Notes under the pieces: generated by a model
The model's database searches: none
Told to the model about the DNA's origin: nothing
The model's input: only the letters and a program-made list of their open reading frames with translations
Source of the DNA: Diphasiastrum complanatum
Taxonomy: Eukaryota > Streptophyta > Lycopodiopsida > Lycopodiales > Lycopodiaceae
Direction: 5' to 3'
DNA length: 64,000 bases
NCBI GenBank assembly: GCA_029204225.1
Contig: CM055108.1
Span: forward strand, 19,536,279 to 19,600,278
Part shown: piece after piece, positions 34,601-45,991 of the stretch
How positions within the stretch are numbered: the first letter of the stretch is position 1
How the letters are laid out: each line of letters starts with the position of its first letter
Made by a program: the position numbers and the translations under genes

Positions 34601-36792
34601 TAGCAAGAGCGACTCCTACCTCCAGTGCAGCAGGAAGAGGACGAGGGGTAAATACAACTAGTCAGGAATCAAAATCTTCTGGACATGGTGTCTGGATTGG
34701 TGTAGATAAAAGCAAGTTGAGGGAAAGAGGGCTTATAGGAAATGGCAATGGATTTTTTGATATTTCAAGTGAGCAAAATAGAGGCCCAAGAACAGCAAGG
34801 ACTCTTCGGCCAGTTCCCATGGTACTAAGGCAAACAAGAGGGCAGTTTGGTGGTTCTAGTGGTACTGATGATACCAAAAGTGCATTGCCTATGGAGAAAT
34901 ATAATCGTCCTGATTTTCCAGTCACATATGATGATGCAAACTTTTATATTATCAAGTCTTATAGTGAGGACGATGTACATAAAAGTATTAAGTATGACAT
35001 CTGGGCAAGCACAGCCAATGGAAACAGGAGATTGGACGAGGCTTATCGCGAGGCTCAAGCCCGTGCTGCTGCCAAAAAGGGAACTTGTCCCGTATTTTTG
35101 CTCTTCTCGGTAAGTTTGTATTGTGGATCTTCATGTCTATGTATCAAAGTGAGGTCAACTTCCACCTAACCTGAAACAGTGATTTGGGTACTTTTGTGGG
35201 CGTGTGAGCACATTAATGTTATCTGTCTGTGGATTACAGACTAGATAGTCTGTGTGAGCAGCCCTGCTACCGGTCATAATCGGTAATACTATCTACCGAG
35301 CCACAGGAGCGGTGATGTGGGTAGTGCTACGATTATGGTTGTAGCACGTCTTGTTTGATTTGCTAAACATAGGTAGATAGGTAGTCAGGCAGGGTAGGCA
35401 GGTTTCTAAAATTAGGTAGGTCTTACATGGAATCATCATGTTGAGAGCCAATCAACATATGACACATAGGCAAAATTGACCCAAACAACAATTACATCAG
35501 CCAATATGCTAAATGTTCCAGGGTTTTAATATTGCTTTCTTTGTTTTGGTGTTAGGTGAATGCTAGTGGACAGTTCTGCGGCTTGGCAGAAATGACTGGA
35601 GCAGTTGATTTCTTCAAGAGTGTGGACTACTGGCAGCAGGACAAGTGGAATGGCCAATTTCCTGTCAAGTGGCACATTATCAAGGATGTTCCAAATAGCC
35701 AATTTCGGCACATAATCCTGAAGAACAATGAAAATAAGCCTGTGACAAACAGTAGAGACACGCAAGAGGTATATCTGACAACTTTTCTATGCTGGCTTAT
35801 TTATGAGCCAGAAATTTGCAGTGTAGGTGGTATAATTTTACTGTAACTCTTTATACTTGTTGGAATTGAGTGACAAAGCTGAGAAAGTTTTTTCGTTTTT
35901 TCAAATGTCCTTGATATGTCTGTGCATCAACACATGAAAGCAATAGGCCTTTTCCTATCTAGAGAGACGCTAATAAAGTAGATGAAGGCTAATCATCCAG
36001 AGCTTCATATGTACGTATGAACCAGTCTCCATTTTGTTCCATATGTTTCTTGGTGCTCTTATTTGATTGTGCTTGATCCATTCCCCCCTCTTAAGACTGA
36101 ATCAGCAGTTTTGAAAGTAATTGATGTAGGTCATGTTGCCGAGACTATTTAAGAGCTTTGCTTCAAAATATCTGTAGTGCTTTTCCTTGTAGTTTTACTT
36201 GTCATGAGCTTTGAGAGTCGCATAATTGTTGTGGATTGACAAGCTGTATACTGGATACAGGTAAAATTTGAACAAGGCATTGAGATGCTCAACATTTTCA
36301 AGAGTTACCCCTTGAAAACATCAATATTAGATGATTTTCAATTCTACGAGAATAGGCAAAAGGCCATGGAAGATAAGAGATCAAGGCAACTAGGTCAAGA
36401 GCAGAATCAGCAGGTATTTTCAACTATAGTTTAAATTTTGAAGCTGTCTTGGAGTTCATTAAAGTTTGAAACACAGTATAGCGTGTGTCACACATTGTCT
36501 GGTTGGTTCTTGTATTCAGGAAAATTTGCAAGGTGCTATTGATTCCAGGAAGTGTGAAATGAATGTAGTCGATCCTAAATTTGAAAGCAAAGAAGTTGTC
36601 CCAGCAATGAAAGTGAATGGTAATGTTGAAGCGCTTGAAATTGGAACACTGGGTGGAAGAGTAACTAGCCTGAGCCCAAGTAGCGAAGTTGTAGCTTCAG
36701 AGGGGAGCTCCAAAAATGAATCTCGTGTAGTATCTGTACCAAGAGATAAGGAGTCAGCAGTAAGAAGTGCTCAAAGTAGAACTAGTATTTGA
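28655..36792 (+). CDS. ECT: YTH-domain m6A reader, ECT (DF) type, nine coding exons, 714 aa
   Basis: This cytoplasmic-type reader binds N6-methyladenosine in mRNA and affects transcript stability. I built exons 28655-28688, 31033-31097, 33040-33220, 33348-33427, 33723-34298, 34507-35109, 35556-35768, 36261-36413 and 36520-36792. Every intron is GT-AG and the phase is consistent across all joins. The N-terminus reads [20 protein letters not shown], like known ECT proteins. Residues 23-440 are Tyr/Pro/Gln/Ser/Gly-rich and disordered, as expected for phase-separating readers. The YTH domain spans about residues 446-595, with the three m6A-cage tryptophans W467, W528 and W533 present ([13 protein letters not shown]). 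[20 protein letters not shown] is typical of plant ECTs. The first two introns are long (2344 and 1942 bp), and intron 2 carries a transposon. The frame ends at TGA 36790, but coding-like sequence follows (see findings). The start exon is the least certain part. Confidence 0.92.
32291..32870. mobile_element. hAT-like non-autonomous DNA transposon in intron 2 of ECT, 580 bp
   Basis: The element has 9-bp terminal inverted repeats CAAAGTTCC / GGAACTTTG and is flanked by an 8-bp duplication with one mismatch (ACTCCCAG at 32283-32290, ACTCTCAG at 32871-32878). Eight-base duplications and CA(A/G)NG termini are hallmarks of hAT elements. The interior is GC-rich with nested palindromes, such as GGTGCCGTGGTACGGCACC at 32685-32703 and GGGAGGAG...CTCCTCCC at 32603-32652. 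It encodes no transposase. Confidence 0.75.
35266..35345. repeat. Small imperfect foldback in ECT intron 6
   Basis: Left arm GCTACCGGTCATAATCGGTA (35266-35285) pairs imperfectly with TACGATTATGGTTGTAGC (35328-35345). It may be a MITE remnant. Confidence 0.45.
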
Positions 36793-37400
36793 AGCAATGA
36801 AGAGGAAAAATATGTTGGGACTGTACAAGAACAAAGCAGTTGGGTGTTAAATATAATAACGAGGCTGTTCACAAGATTGCCAGAAAATTGTCTACCAATT
36901 TACATAATAGCAACAAAATTGTCAGCAATGAATTTGCTGCTGAGGTTGGGATGGTTTCAAATCCTCATTGGGTGGCAGGGATTCCTTCTTATCTGGCTAA
37001 CTACCTTTTATACTGATTTATATGACCTTCCATGCTTATGGCGTGCCTTTTTCCTGGTGTGGGTTGAGATATGCTGGGACATCACTGCAGAAAATCCACG
37101 AAGCATTTCTTACATTCTGCGGTCACACAATGTCACGTGGAAGGGAAAGCCAAGCCGAGATATAAATGGGGGCACCAGATCTTTCAAGATCGATGAAGCA
37201 GGCATATTCTTATTCCATGTGCAGCAGTATATAAGGATCCCCCACTTAAGAGGGATATTCTAATCAATCCAAATTATCCTATATTATGTAAGGGTTGCTA
37301 ACGCACCAAGCCATTAGGGTTTTTGTTGCCCTGTAATTGTAAAGGCTTCAAAAGATGGTGATGTATTTTTACCACATTAAATTCGAGAAGAAAGCAAAGC
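36793..37400 (+). other. Putative 3' region of the ECT gene containing former or alternative coding sequence
   Basis: The exon 9 frame remains open after the TGA (SNEEEKYVGTVQEQSS). A +2-shifted frame from 36855 encodes 53 residues, starting NNEAVHKIARKLSTN and ending SYLANYLLY, to a TGA at 37014. No canonical AATAAA was seen, although the T-rich stretch near 37350 could be close to the transcript end. Confidence 0.5.
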
Positions 37401-38582
37401 TTGTTCGTTCCTTGGCTAATTCTTTTCAAGTCAAATTGATATGAACAGGTGGAACAAAAGTGCTTATAAATCAAGGAAAGTTGCTTGGATGTGTAAAACT
37501 ACATGTCTGACTGTTTAATTCAAGCTTTATCTACTCGTTTATGTGCTGTAGAAATGCTCTAAAATGTAGATGAACAATAGCACACACTAATTTAGTTCAG
37601 TTAATATGTTGCATAGAGTTAAATATGGTCTCGTCACATTGCATAGCAGCTTTTCTAAAGATTACATTTGGTCAGCTCTCATTATCTATTATTTCATCCA
37701 ATGGGTTGGTTAGCTTGGCATCCAAAGTTTCTTTGGTCTCAGATAAGTTTCCCTTGGAAACCAAGATGCATGATCATTTGACTTTGAAAAATACATATCT
37801 ACCATTACATTTAGTTGATTAATTAATTATCTTATATTTATTTATGTGGATTTTTAACTGCTAAGCATCTAATACCGTGGCAATGGATTGCCATGTACTT
37901 TGTGTGTGTCAATATCATGAGACTAGGACTAGGAATTTGAGACGTTTTTTAGTGTTGGGCTTTGAGATCAAATCACATTGCATTGACATCTAAATTATAA
38001 ATAAGTCGCAATAGGTTTGACTATTGAACTCGAGAACCTTTGGCTTTTAATTTGCTTGTGAATGAGAAAATAGCCAATCGAGTTCTAGTGACAAGATAGA
38101 TCATGTGCCAAATTCAACATATATAGGAAAATACAAAGATTAAGGCTAGGAATTGCATCCCACATAGGAGAGCCGCGATTCAAAATTCATCAGAATTTTC
38201 AATAACTAGTGTTGGATTAGAGGGATAAAGAATACAAGCCATTGCCAATCATGTGGGTAGAGCAAATTGGACATAGCAAGGACATCCACAATCCTCTCAA
38301 TCACTATAGGGGAAGGAGAAATCCAAGTATTTCATGATGCAAATGACGCAAGCGCCCCCACCATACTATATTTTTCACAAGGCCAAGTACTCATCAAATT
38401 TTACAAGTTCTTTAAAAGAATTTACACCCTCCACCAAGGTTTCCATTTGGACAACCATTGAAGCATAAAACCTTTTGATAGGAAGTTGGCAGCCAATGAT
38501 TGGCTGACACATAGTGCATGGATCTTGCATTGTAAGGTGCAAGCTTGGAACTTGCAGCGAGGCGGCCCGGCTGGGGCCACCT
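37401..38582. other. Intergenic; nothing recognised
   Basis: AT-rich sequence without long frames, domain motifs or clear repeats. Confidence 0.4.
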
Positions 38583-38659
38583 CGAGAGATAGAGTGACAA
38601 GAGAATGACTGTTGTTGTATATTATAACGAATGGGATTCTCTTGTCATTCTATCTCTCG
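38583..38659. repeat. Inverted repeat with 24-bp arms beside a primer-binding site
   Basis: Arms 38583-38606 and 38636-38659 are complementary with one mismatch and are separated by 29 bp. The right arm ends 11 bp before a TGGTATCAGAGC primer site, so the structure is probably at an LTR end. Confidence 0.8.
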
Positions 38660-38670
38660 TTTCCGCAATA

Positions 38671-38682
38671 TGGTATCAGAGC
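38671..38682 (+). other. tRNA-iMet primer-binding site of a truncated LTR element
   Basis: TGGTATCAGAGC follows a ...TTTCCGCA LTR-like end. No gag or pol follows; by about 39.25 kb the sequence becomes a satellite-like array. Confidence 0.7.
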
Positions 38683-39240
38683 CAGTGGGGGTTTCTTTGT
38701 CTGTGCTTGCTTGAGTGGGGGTGTTGCGGAATGTTAGTTGCAAGCCACGTACGGGAAAGTGTCGTGGGCTTGAGCGCCCAGTGAAGGCCTTGAGAATTCT
38801 CAATGTCCCATAAGTAACTGCTTGCCTTGAACTCTCCCATATATAAGTTGGGGCTTCTGTATATCCTCTATCCCCTGGTACCAGCCCTTTTGGGGGTTAG
38901 ACGGATGGCGGTGGCTAGGCGACTGGGGTTGGGATCCCAGTACGCGGCTCGCGTGGGTACATGTGTGTGCATGGCCTCAGATGTGACATCTAGTCATTGG
39001 CTATGTTCATGAACATTTCGTACATGTTTCTTTTAGATCACCAAAACAAGATGGACGCTAAAAAAAAACAATGGAATGTGGCATTGCATAAGAGAAGGCT
39101 GGCTTTTTTCACCCTAGTCTGGCAACTCCCTCTAGCTCGTCCTCGAACATCCTCCTCCCAAGGCATAAGGCCCTTACACTCCCCCTACTCTAGAAATTTG
39201 AGATACTTCATTGGTAGTTTTTAGCATGTCAATTTGTGTT
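38683..39240. other. Retroelement leader-like sequence; no gene
   Basis: It follows the primer site at 38671. Only short frames without motifs are present. Confidence 0.35.
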
Positions 39241-40330
39241 AAAATTGTCACTAGCGATCTTGGTGAGTGAACAATATTAGATGGCAAATGGAACTAAGCC
39301 ATAAAGATTCTTGGCGACTGATTAGTGAGTGCAAGGGGGAACAAAACTCCAAATTTATAATCTACACCTTGATAAGTGAACAATATAGAGATGACAATTG
39401 AAATTGATTCATAATGAAGCCCAATGGGTGACCATCAAGTATCGATCTTTTTCAAAAAAAAAAGTTGCAGTTCTTGACTTTAATGAGTAAATGGTATTAT
39501 AGATGACAAGTAAAGTTGAGATTTGAATATAGCCCAAGAAGGAAAAAACGGTCAACACCAAAGTTGTAAATCTTGATCTTGGTGAGTGAACGGTACATAT
39601 CACAGTTGAAACTAACCCATAATAAAGCTTTGCAAATGCCAAAGACAAAAAAAACCAAAGTTGTTGATCTTGAAATTGACGAGGGAAATGGGCCCTTTAC
39701 AAGGCTTGAATGGGTAGAAAGTGCCAAAGAAAATTCACGAATGAAATAAAAAAAATAAAGAATTCAAAGCTATAGGTAGATCTTGACTTCAATCCATTGC
39801 CATAGATCATGAATGAAACCTACCTTTAATAAATTCCAAAGAGTGACTCACAGGTTCCAAAGAAAAAGAAATTAAAGGAATCAAAGCTGCATATCTCAAC
39901 CTTGACAAGTGAATGGTATCGACTATGAGTGAAAATAAGCTCTAATGAAGCTCTATGAGTGATTGGCGAGTGCCAAAAAGAAAAAAATTTAAAAAAATCG
40001 AAGGTATAGATATAGACCTCAAGTGCATTGAAAACTTACAAGTGAATTTGAGTCATATTAAAGCTTGATGAATGACTAGTGAGTGTCAGAGAATAACGAA
40101 ATTGAAAAAAAACCAACTTCGTAGATCTCAATCCAAGCTAGTGAATGGTGTAGACAAGGAGTGAAATTGAGCCCTAATAAAGCTTGATAGTGCCAAAGAT
40201 TAATTTTGAAAAACTAGAGCTTTAGATCTCAACTTGTTAAGTGAATGATGCACATTAGTGAAAGTAAGCTTGAACAAGTAGCTAGCAAGTGCCAAAAGGC
40301 TATCTAAAGAGAATAAAAAAATTTGTAGAA
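39241..40330. repeat. Diverged satellite-like tandem array, about 10 units of about 108 bp
   Basis: A landmark of the form 'gatct(c/t)(a/g)a...tt...agtgaa(t/c)gg' recurs near 39255, 39361, 39474, 39573, 39668, 39779, 39893, 40010, 40123 and 40224, spaced 95-117 bp apart. Each unit also has 'ctaatgaagct'-like and 'agtgccaaag' blocks. Divergence is high, so the array is old. Confidence 0.7.
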
Positions 40331-41120
40331 TTTAACTATAGATAGCCAGAGAAATTGAGCCCTAATGAAATTTGATGACTCGTAGAAAAGACGATATATT
40401 AAAGAAAATTATACTTTTTCCAATAATTTGCTTGTGACTAGACTAGTCTATTGTGAAGTCAGAGTGTATAACAATAATTTTGTTAGTGAGTCAATGACTT
40501 GGGCAAGTCACATAGGAATCTTAAAAACAATGTTGCTTAGATTTTTTTTTGTGACTAGCTTAGTTTACAAGTTATAAGCTTTGACTAGAGGTGACAATTT
40601 TTTTGGCTCGCTCTTTGTAGAAATTCATTATCTCAACTCCCTAAAGCATATTATTATTTTCAAGTAGATCTTGTAAAAAGCCTGGTCATTTAAACTATAT
40701 GTAAATAAAAACTTTATGCATCACTCAATCTCTCCAAGTTCTGTTTCTCTATGTTGGTGGACTCTAGATTCTCAATTTTTAATTCTTTGCTCATTACTTT
40801 GTTCTTATTATGATTGGAGCACCACCAATGTAAACTTTTGATGCCATCCCGTTAAACATTCACCTTATGTCTCCTCATATTGTTGACGTTGTGTCAACAA
40901 AGCTATAAGGTGTGAAGATTTTGTCAATCATTAAGATCCAAAATCATCTGTTGATCTTTGGTTTGAAAGACAACACAATTTACACCATTTGCAATGTAGA
41001 AAATCAACATCTACTTAATGAAAGAGATGCAAAATCAATAAGATATTCATCAAACATCAAACTTATGATAATATGAAGTTGTTGTCTATATAAAAATAGT
41101 AACCTAATGTATTTTACACG
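40331..41120. other. Intergenic; nothing recognised
   Basis: AT-rich, with no motif-bearing frames. It may hold the outer flank of the minus-strand Copia copy to its right. Confidence 0.35.
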
Positions 41121-41556
41121 TGTGAATCCGAATATAGTAAAATATGAGCATTCTACACACCAGATTGCAAGATATCATCAAGATAGTGCACCAATGGATA
41201 GATGAACCCAAGAGAACTCATGTATAAGCATGAAATGAGATAAGAGAGAAGAATCCTTTCTCCCACGAGTTTACATCATTTTATAGCAGGTCCATGCATC
41301 ATTAATGAGCTTGATTTCCCTCCATAACAAAAACCCTACTAGTATTTTGGACTAGATTCAATGGACAAGGTATTCAAAATTATATCATCCAAACTCGACC
41401 TCCTAATTTTCCCTCACTTTTTAAAAGTGGTAATTCAAATGCTTTTAGAATAATAGAACTTTGAAAAGTCAAACTCTAAGTCTAATATGAAAATTGGCCT
41501 CATTGCCTAATAAACAATTATGTCCAAAATGTCAAACTAGTTGACAATTTCTCACA
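41121..41556 (-). repeat. 3' LTR of the minus-strand Copia copy
   Basis: On the minus strand the LTR begins TGTGAGAAATTG directly after a GAAGAGGGAG polypurine tract and appears to end GGATTCACA. It is homologous to the split LTR at 12102-12348 plus 14617-14722. The lower boundary is tentative because a CACGTG palindrome overlaps it. Confidence 0.6.
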
Positions 41557-43118
41557 CTCCCTCTTCAACTAGTTTTAGCATAGACTTTGAGAATACTCCA
41601 AGTGAAGTCCTATGCTTTGTAAACAAGTCTTTACCCAATGCTTTGGTGAAGATATCAGCTACACATTCCTTTGCAGGTACATGGCCATGACTTGCTCCCT
41701 CACAAAGTGATATGCCACCTCAATATGCTTGCCCTTACCATGAAATATAGGATTTCTTGCCAAATTTTGGGCTGATTAGTTGTCACAAGATTGGGCTCTC
41801 TGAAAATTCCAGCAAGTGAAGATCCTTGACCATCCTCTTGATCCATACCATCTCTTTTGTGCAACGAGTAAGGGCTTTGTACTCGGCCTCACTAGATGAC
41901 AATGAGATAGTGGCTTGTTTCTTCGACATCCATGATATAGCTCCATCACCTATGAAAATACAATGTTCACTTATGGATTTCCTATCTATTTGATCTCCAG
42001 CAAAGTCCGAATCTGAAAATCCAAGCAAGCTAGGCGATGATCCCTCATACAATATGCCAAAATATCAAGTTCCCATGATGTATCTCAAAACTCTTTTTCT
42101 AGCTTCCAATGCTCCTCACTAGGATCTTGCATAAATCGGCTTAATCTACCAACAAAATAGCTTAGATCTAGTCTTGTGATGGTTAGATATATAAGTGAAC
42201 CAACTAGCTTCCTATAGAGAGTAATGTCCTTGAAGGATCTTTCATTACCTCTTATAGTTAGCTTTACATTTGACTCCATAGATGTATCACAAGACTTTGC
42301 ATCTACCATATGAAATCTCTTTAGAATAGAATAAGCATACTTCTCTTGAGAAATGAAAGTAGATTGAGAAGATCTAATCACTTCTATTCCTAATATTTAA
42401 TGCAAATGACCAAGATCATGCACCTCAAACTCCTTCTTGAGAGCACTCTTGATATCATCAACATCTTGATTGTTTCCACCACTCAAGATGATATCATCCA
42501 CATAGATTAGCAAGATAGTAACATCATTTCCAGCAAATCTAAAATATAATGAATGATCATACTCACTCATAACAAACCTTTGAGAGAGTAAAAATGTGTT
42601 AAGCCTAGCATACCAACTCCTTGGTGCTTGCTTAAGACCATACAAGCTCTTTTGTAGAAGACACACATAATTTGTCTTTGTAGATGAAATGCAGCTCTCG
42701 AGTAGCTCTATGTACACTTCCTCCTCAAGATCACCATTCGAGAATGCATTTGTAATGTCCAATTGCCATAGATCCCATCCAAAAAAAGTAGCAAGAGAGA
42801 TGATGACCCAAATGCTTACCATCGTTGCCACAGGTGCAAAGGTCTCATCATAGTCAATACCATGTTCTTGTGCATATCCCTTGGCCACCAGCCTTGCCTT
42901 ATGCTTATTGATAGATCCATCTTGGTTAGTCTTCATCTTGAAAATCCATTTGCATCCAATAGCTTTCTTGTCCTTAGGTAACTCCACCAATCTCCATGTA
43001 TTGTTCTTCATAAGAGCTTGATACTCAAGATCCATTGCTTGGATCCACTCCTCTTTGTTCCTTGCTTCATCTACACATGTAGGGTCATCAAAAGAGGTTA
43101 AGAAAGCAAAGTATAGCT
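41557..43118 (-). pseudogene. Minus-strand Copia pol 3' half (RT and RNase H), broken
   Basis: On the minus strand three adjoining frames carry the end of the integrase-RT linker (about 43.1 kb), then RT with AIGCKWIFKMKTNQDGS, LVAKGYAQEHGIDYDETFAP and LLIYVDDIILSGG (42397-43035). Next come IRSSQSTFISQEKYAYSIL (42085-42381) and RNase H with FSDSDFAGDQIDRKS and SSSEAEYKALT (41783-42052). The wording is very close to the intact element at 0.8-4.8 kb, so this is the same family. Stops and frameshifts separate the pieces, and gag, protease and integrase are missing upstream of about 43.12 kb. Confidence 0.9.
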
Positions 43119-44987
43119 AATGTTCTTAGAAAGTTGTTAAGGACAAGTTTGAAATTAGTACAATGCTTTTCTTTTCTTGACAATGTACACACATCTCCGT
43201 CATGAGTCTAGTACGGTCATGCCCGTGCCACATACTTGCATAGGTGTTGAGACTTGATCTCCGTCAGTGGCAGCCTTGTCATGCAAGACTTCCTTAAGAA
43301 GAAACCAATTCTATGCATATACTGGTTATAGAAGAGAGAGAATATATACTTCAAGTTGGCTTTTCAATTGGGGGTCTTTTCTGACCAGCCTGTGTGTTTG
43401 ATAGCTTATGTGATTTTGTAGAATAACTACACTTACGATTGATTCTATTACTCATTTCTAGATACTACACCATGGGAGCAATCTAAAAGATCCAACTCCA
43501 TTAGTGTAGTAACTGATTGGTAAAACTAGTGAAACCATGAGAGAGACCTAACAAGGTGCTTCTTGATCCCAAGGAAAATGTCAAACTAGGATGCAACCAA
43601 CCTAAGCTCATGAAAACTAAAATCCAACCACTTGAGATACCTCAGAAAATTTCAAAAGTCCCTTAAAAACTTGTAGTGCACCAACGCATCACGCAAGATG
43701 ATCACCATTAAATGAAGAACTTGTCCATGATGTGCCACAACACTGTTGAGACTATACACTAACCTTATGAATCTATGTAAAACTAGAATTATAGTTCTCT
43801 ATGCACTTAGAATAGAAAAACTTTGATACAAGGCATGACATGATAGAGTGTTAAAGTATTAAGGGCTTGATCTAGCCCTAATGTACACTAGCAAGGTCAC
43901 AAAGGGAAAATTAAAATCTGCTGGTGGATTGGTGCCTTATCATGTTACCAAATCTATGAGAATGGAGCTATGCATTTAGCCAATGTAGAAGGCACCCTAT
44001 TTCCTACCTTAGTGAATAAAATCCGTCTTGTCCTAACCAACTTGCCTAAAGGCATTATAAGCCCATCATTTCTTTCTTTTTTTTTGTTAATTTTCTACCT
44101 TATTGCTTGTTAACTTAAATTAGTTTTCCATTTATTGATTTTTTCTTCTTGTTGCTAACCATCTTCATTTTTTGCCTACTGCATGAGTAGATTGGACTAT
44201 GTCTATTGCATGATGCATTTTTTTGGGTAAAATACTAATGATAGGCTTGAATGTAAATATTTCTCGTGAAGGTAGGTTTGCATTGCATTATAGTACAATG
44301 TGTACATGTGCATAAGATTACATCAAAAGAGGGGAAGAATTTTAGTAGAGTGCTAACTAGTGTAGGCTAGGTGAGCAACACAAATCTAAATTTGAGCACT
44401 AAACTCTCATTACTCACACCGTACTAGAGAGTTCCTATACAATGAGGAGGTAACCTTAAAACTTTAACCCTTACAAAATACAATGTACATTAGACGTACT
44501 TGGTAGGCCATGTCTTCCTACTGTTTTTCCACAAGTATTACGTACAATAGTCTTAACAACAATAGATGGGATTAAAGTGCTCACAACGATGTAAGGGTTA
44601 ATTATCGTGGTCAAACACAAACTCTCTTATAGTCAAAATTATGCAAAATGAAAAGTCCCGACTATGCTTTGAGTCTTTCTTTGGGACAAGTCACAAACTT
44701 GTAGTAAGGATATTTGATTTTACCTTAATGAAGGGAGATTTGTCCACAATGCTCATACAAGTTGAGTCCAATCTCTAGGCCCTTCATAAAGTGACCCTGA
44801 TTGTCTTCTCAAGGATCAAAGCATGGCTCAGAGTCATCAAAATAGGTACCCCATAGTCTTTAGGGCATAACACCCAAAAGTGTCCCCATAGATAGCCTAC
44901 AACCAATGAGACCAAAGGCACATACCCTAAGGTCTTGTCCTTGCCAGCACATGCATTCATCCCTAAATTGAGGGACACTTGAGTCAT

Positions 44988-44988
<1 letters not shown>
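43119..44988. other. Intergenic; nothing recognised
   Basis: No domain motif or structured repeat was identified across about 1.9 kb. Confidence 0.4.
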
Positions 44989-45041
<53 letters not shown>

Positions 45042-45086
45042 GCATGCACGCGCACATGCGTGTGCGTGCACACACACACACACACA
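44989..45086. repeat. (CT)25 followed by 48 bp of alternating purine-pyrimidine
   Basis: CT repeats at 44989-45038 are followed by a perfectly alternating pyrimidine-purine run (CACGCATGCACGCG..., ending in CACACA) at 45039-45086. Confidence 0.95.
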
Positions 45087-45393
45087 AAAGGAGGTGCTCA
45101 CCAAATGCCACTAAGAAGAAAAGGTAGCCAAAATGGTTCCACATTTGCTAGCCACATACAGAGGATGCTAGGGGGCTCCTTACAAATTGAAAACATAGAA
45201 GCGTACATTAGGGTGTTCTTTGTTAGGGCTCAGCATATGATATAGGTACATCCCATATCTACAGGCTCAACACAAGATATAGTTGCATCCCATATCCGTC
45301 AAGCCTCACATGCATCCTTCTCGCTCAATGACCTAGGCCATGACAATTGTCCATTGCCCAAATGTGTGCTTGATGAATGGTACAATCAGGTCT

Positions 45394-45526
45394 GAGGCAG
45401 CTAGATATGGTAGATATGGGACACAAAATCAACCACTGAGGCAACTAGATATGGTAGATATGGGACACAGAATGAACCACTCAGGCAACCTAGATATGGT
45501 AGATATGGGACACAGAATCAACGAGT
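45394..45526. repeat. Tandem repeat, 3 copies of 44 bp
   Basis: Copies start at 45394, 45438 and 45482 and contain TAGATATGGTAGATATGGGA plus CAC. The array is about 450 bp upstream of the ALBA start codon. Confidence 0.88.
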
Positions 45527-45840
45527 CATGCACAACAAGAAGCACACACTTGGAAAGCTCTCATATGAGAGTAGTCTCATGTCATGTAAGTAGGAATTGT
45601 AAACAATCTCATGATAGTAATATAATAAGAATATCAAGACGTTCTTTGCACGAAGTGAAGAATTCTAATAAGAGTAGTAAGTGCTTCTTCTTCTTCTTCT
45701 TCTTCTTCTTGGAAACTAATGCATTATTTTTTTTATACCAAAAAACAAAAAGACGATTCAGGAAGGAGCTTTACGAGTATTATTTTGTCAGATCCATTGG
45801 TTTTCGCCTATTTTTTGCGTTGGCTTTTCATGTGGGAGCG

Positions 45841-45862
45841 TCCGATCCGATCCGATCCGATC
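45841..45862 (+). promoter_or_regulatory. (TCCGA)n run in the putative ALBA promoter or leader
   Basis: Four consecutive TCCGA units lie about 130 bp before the start codon. No convincing TATA box was found. A (TTC)n run lies further upstream at about 45680-45709. Confidence 0.4.
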
Positions 45863-45991
45863 ACCTCGTTTCTTTGATCTGCGCCCCCCTTTTTGCTCAC
45901 AACACAACATATTTATCGCAGACATAGAGTACAGCGTCTGTGTTGTGTGGTTTGATTGCGTAGGGTTTTGTGGTTTGGTGCCAGATCGAGG

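Noticed and set aside
36844-37263. 139-codon frame with apparent membrane segments after the ECT stop
   Set aside because: Its first part overlaps a better coding candidate in another frame (36855-37016), and the hydrophobic run is best explained as an out-of-frame reading.
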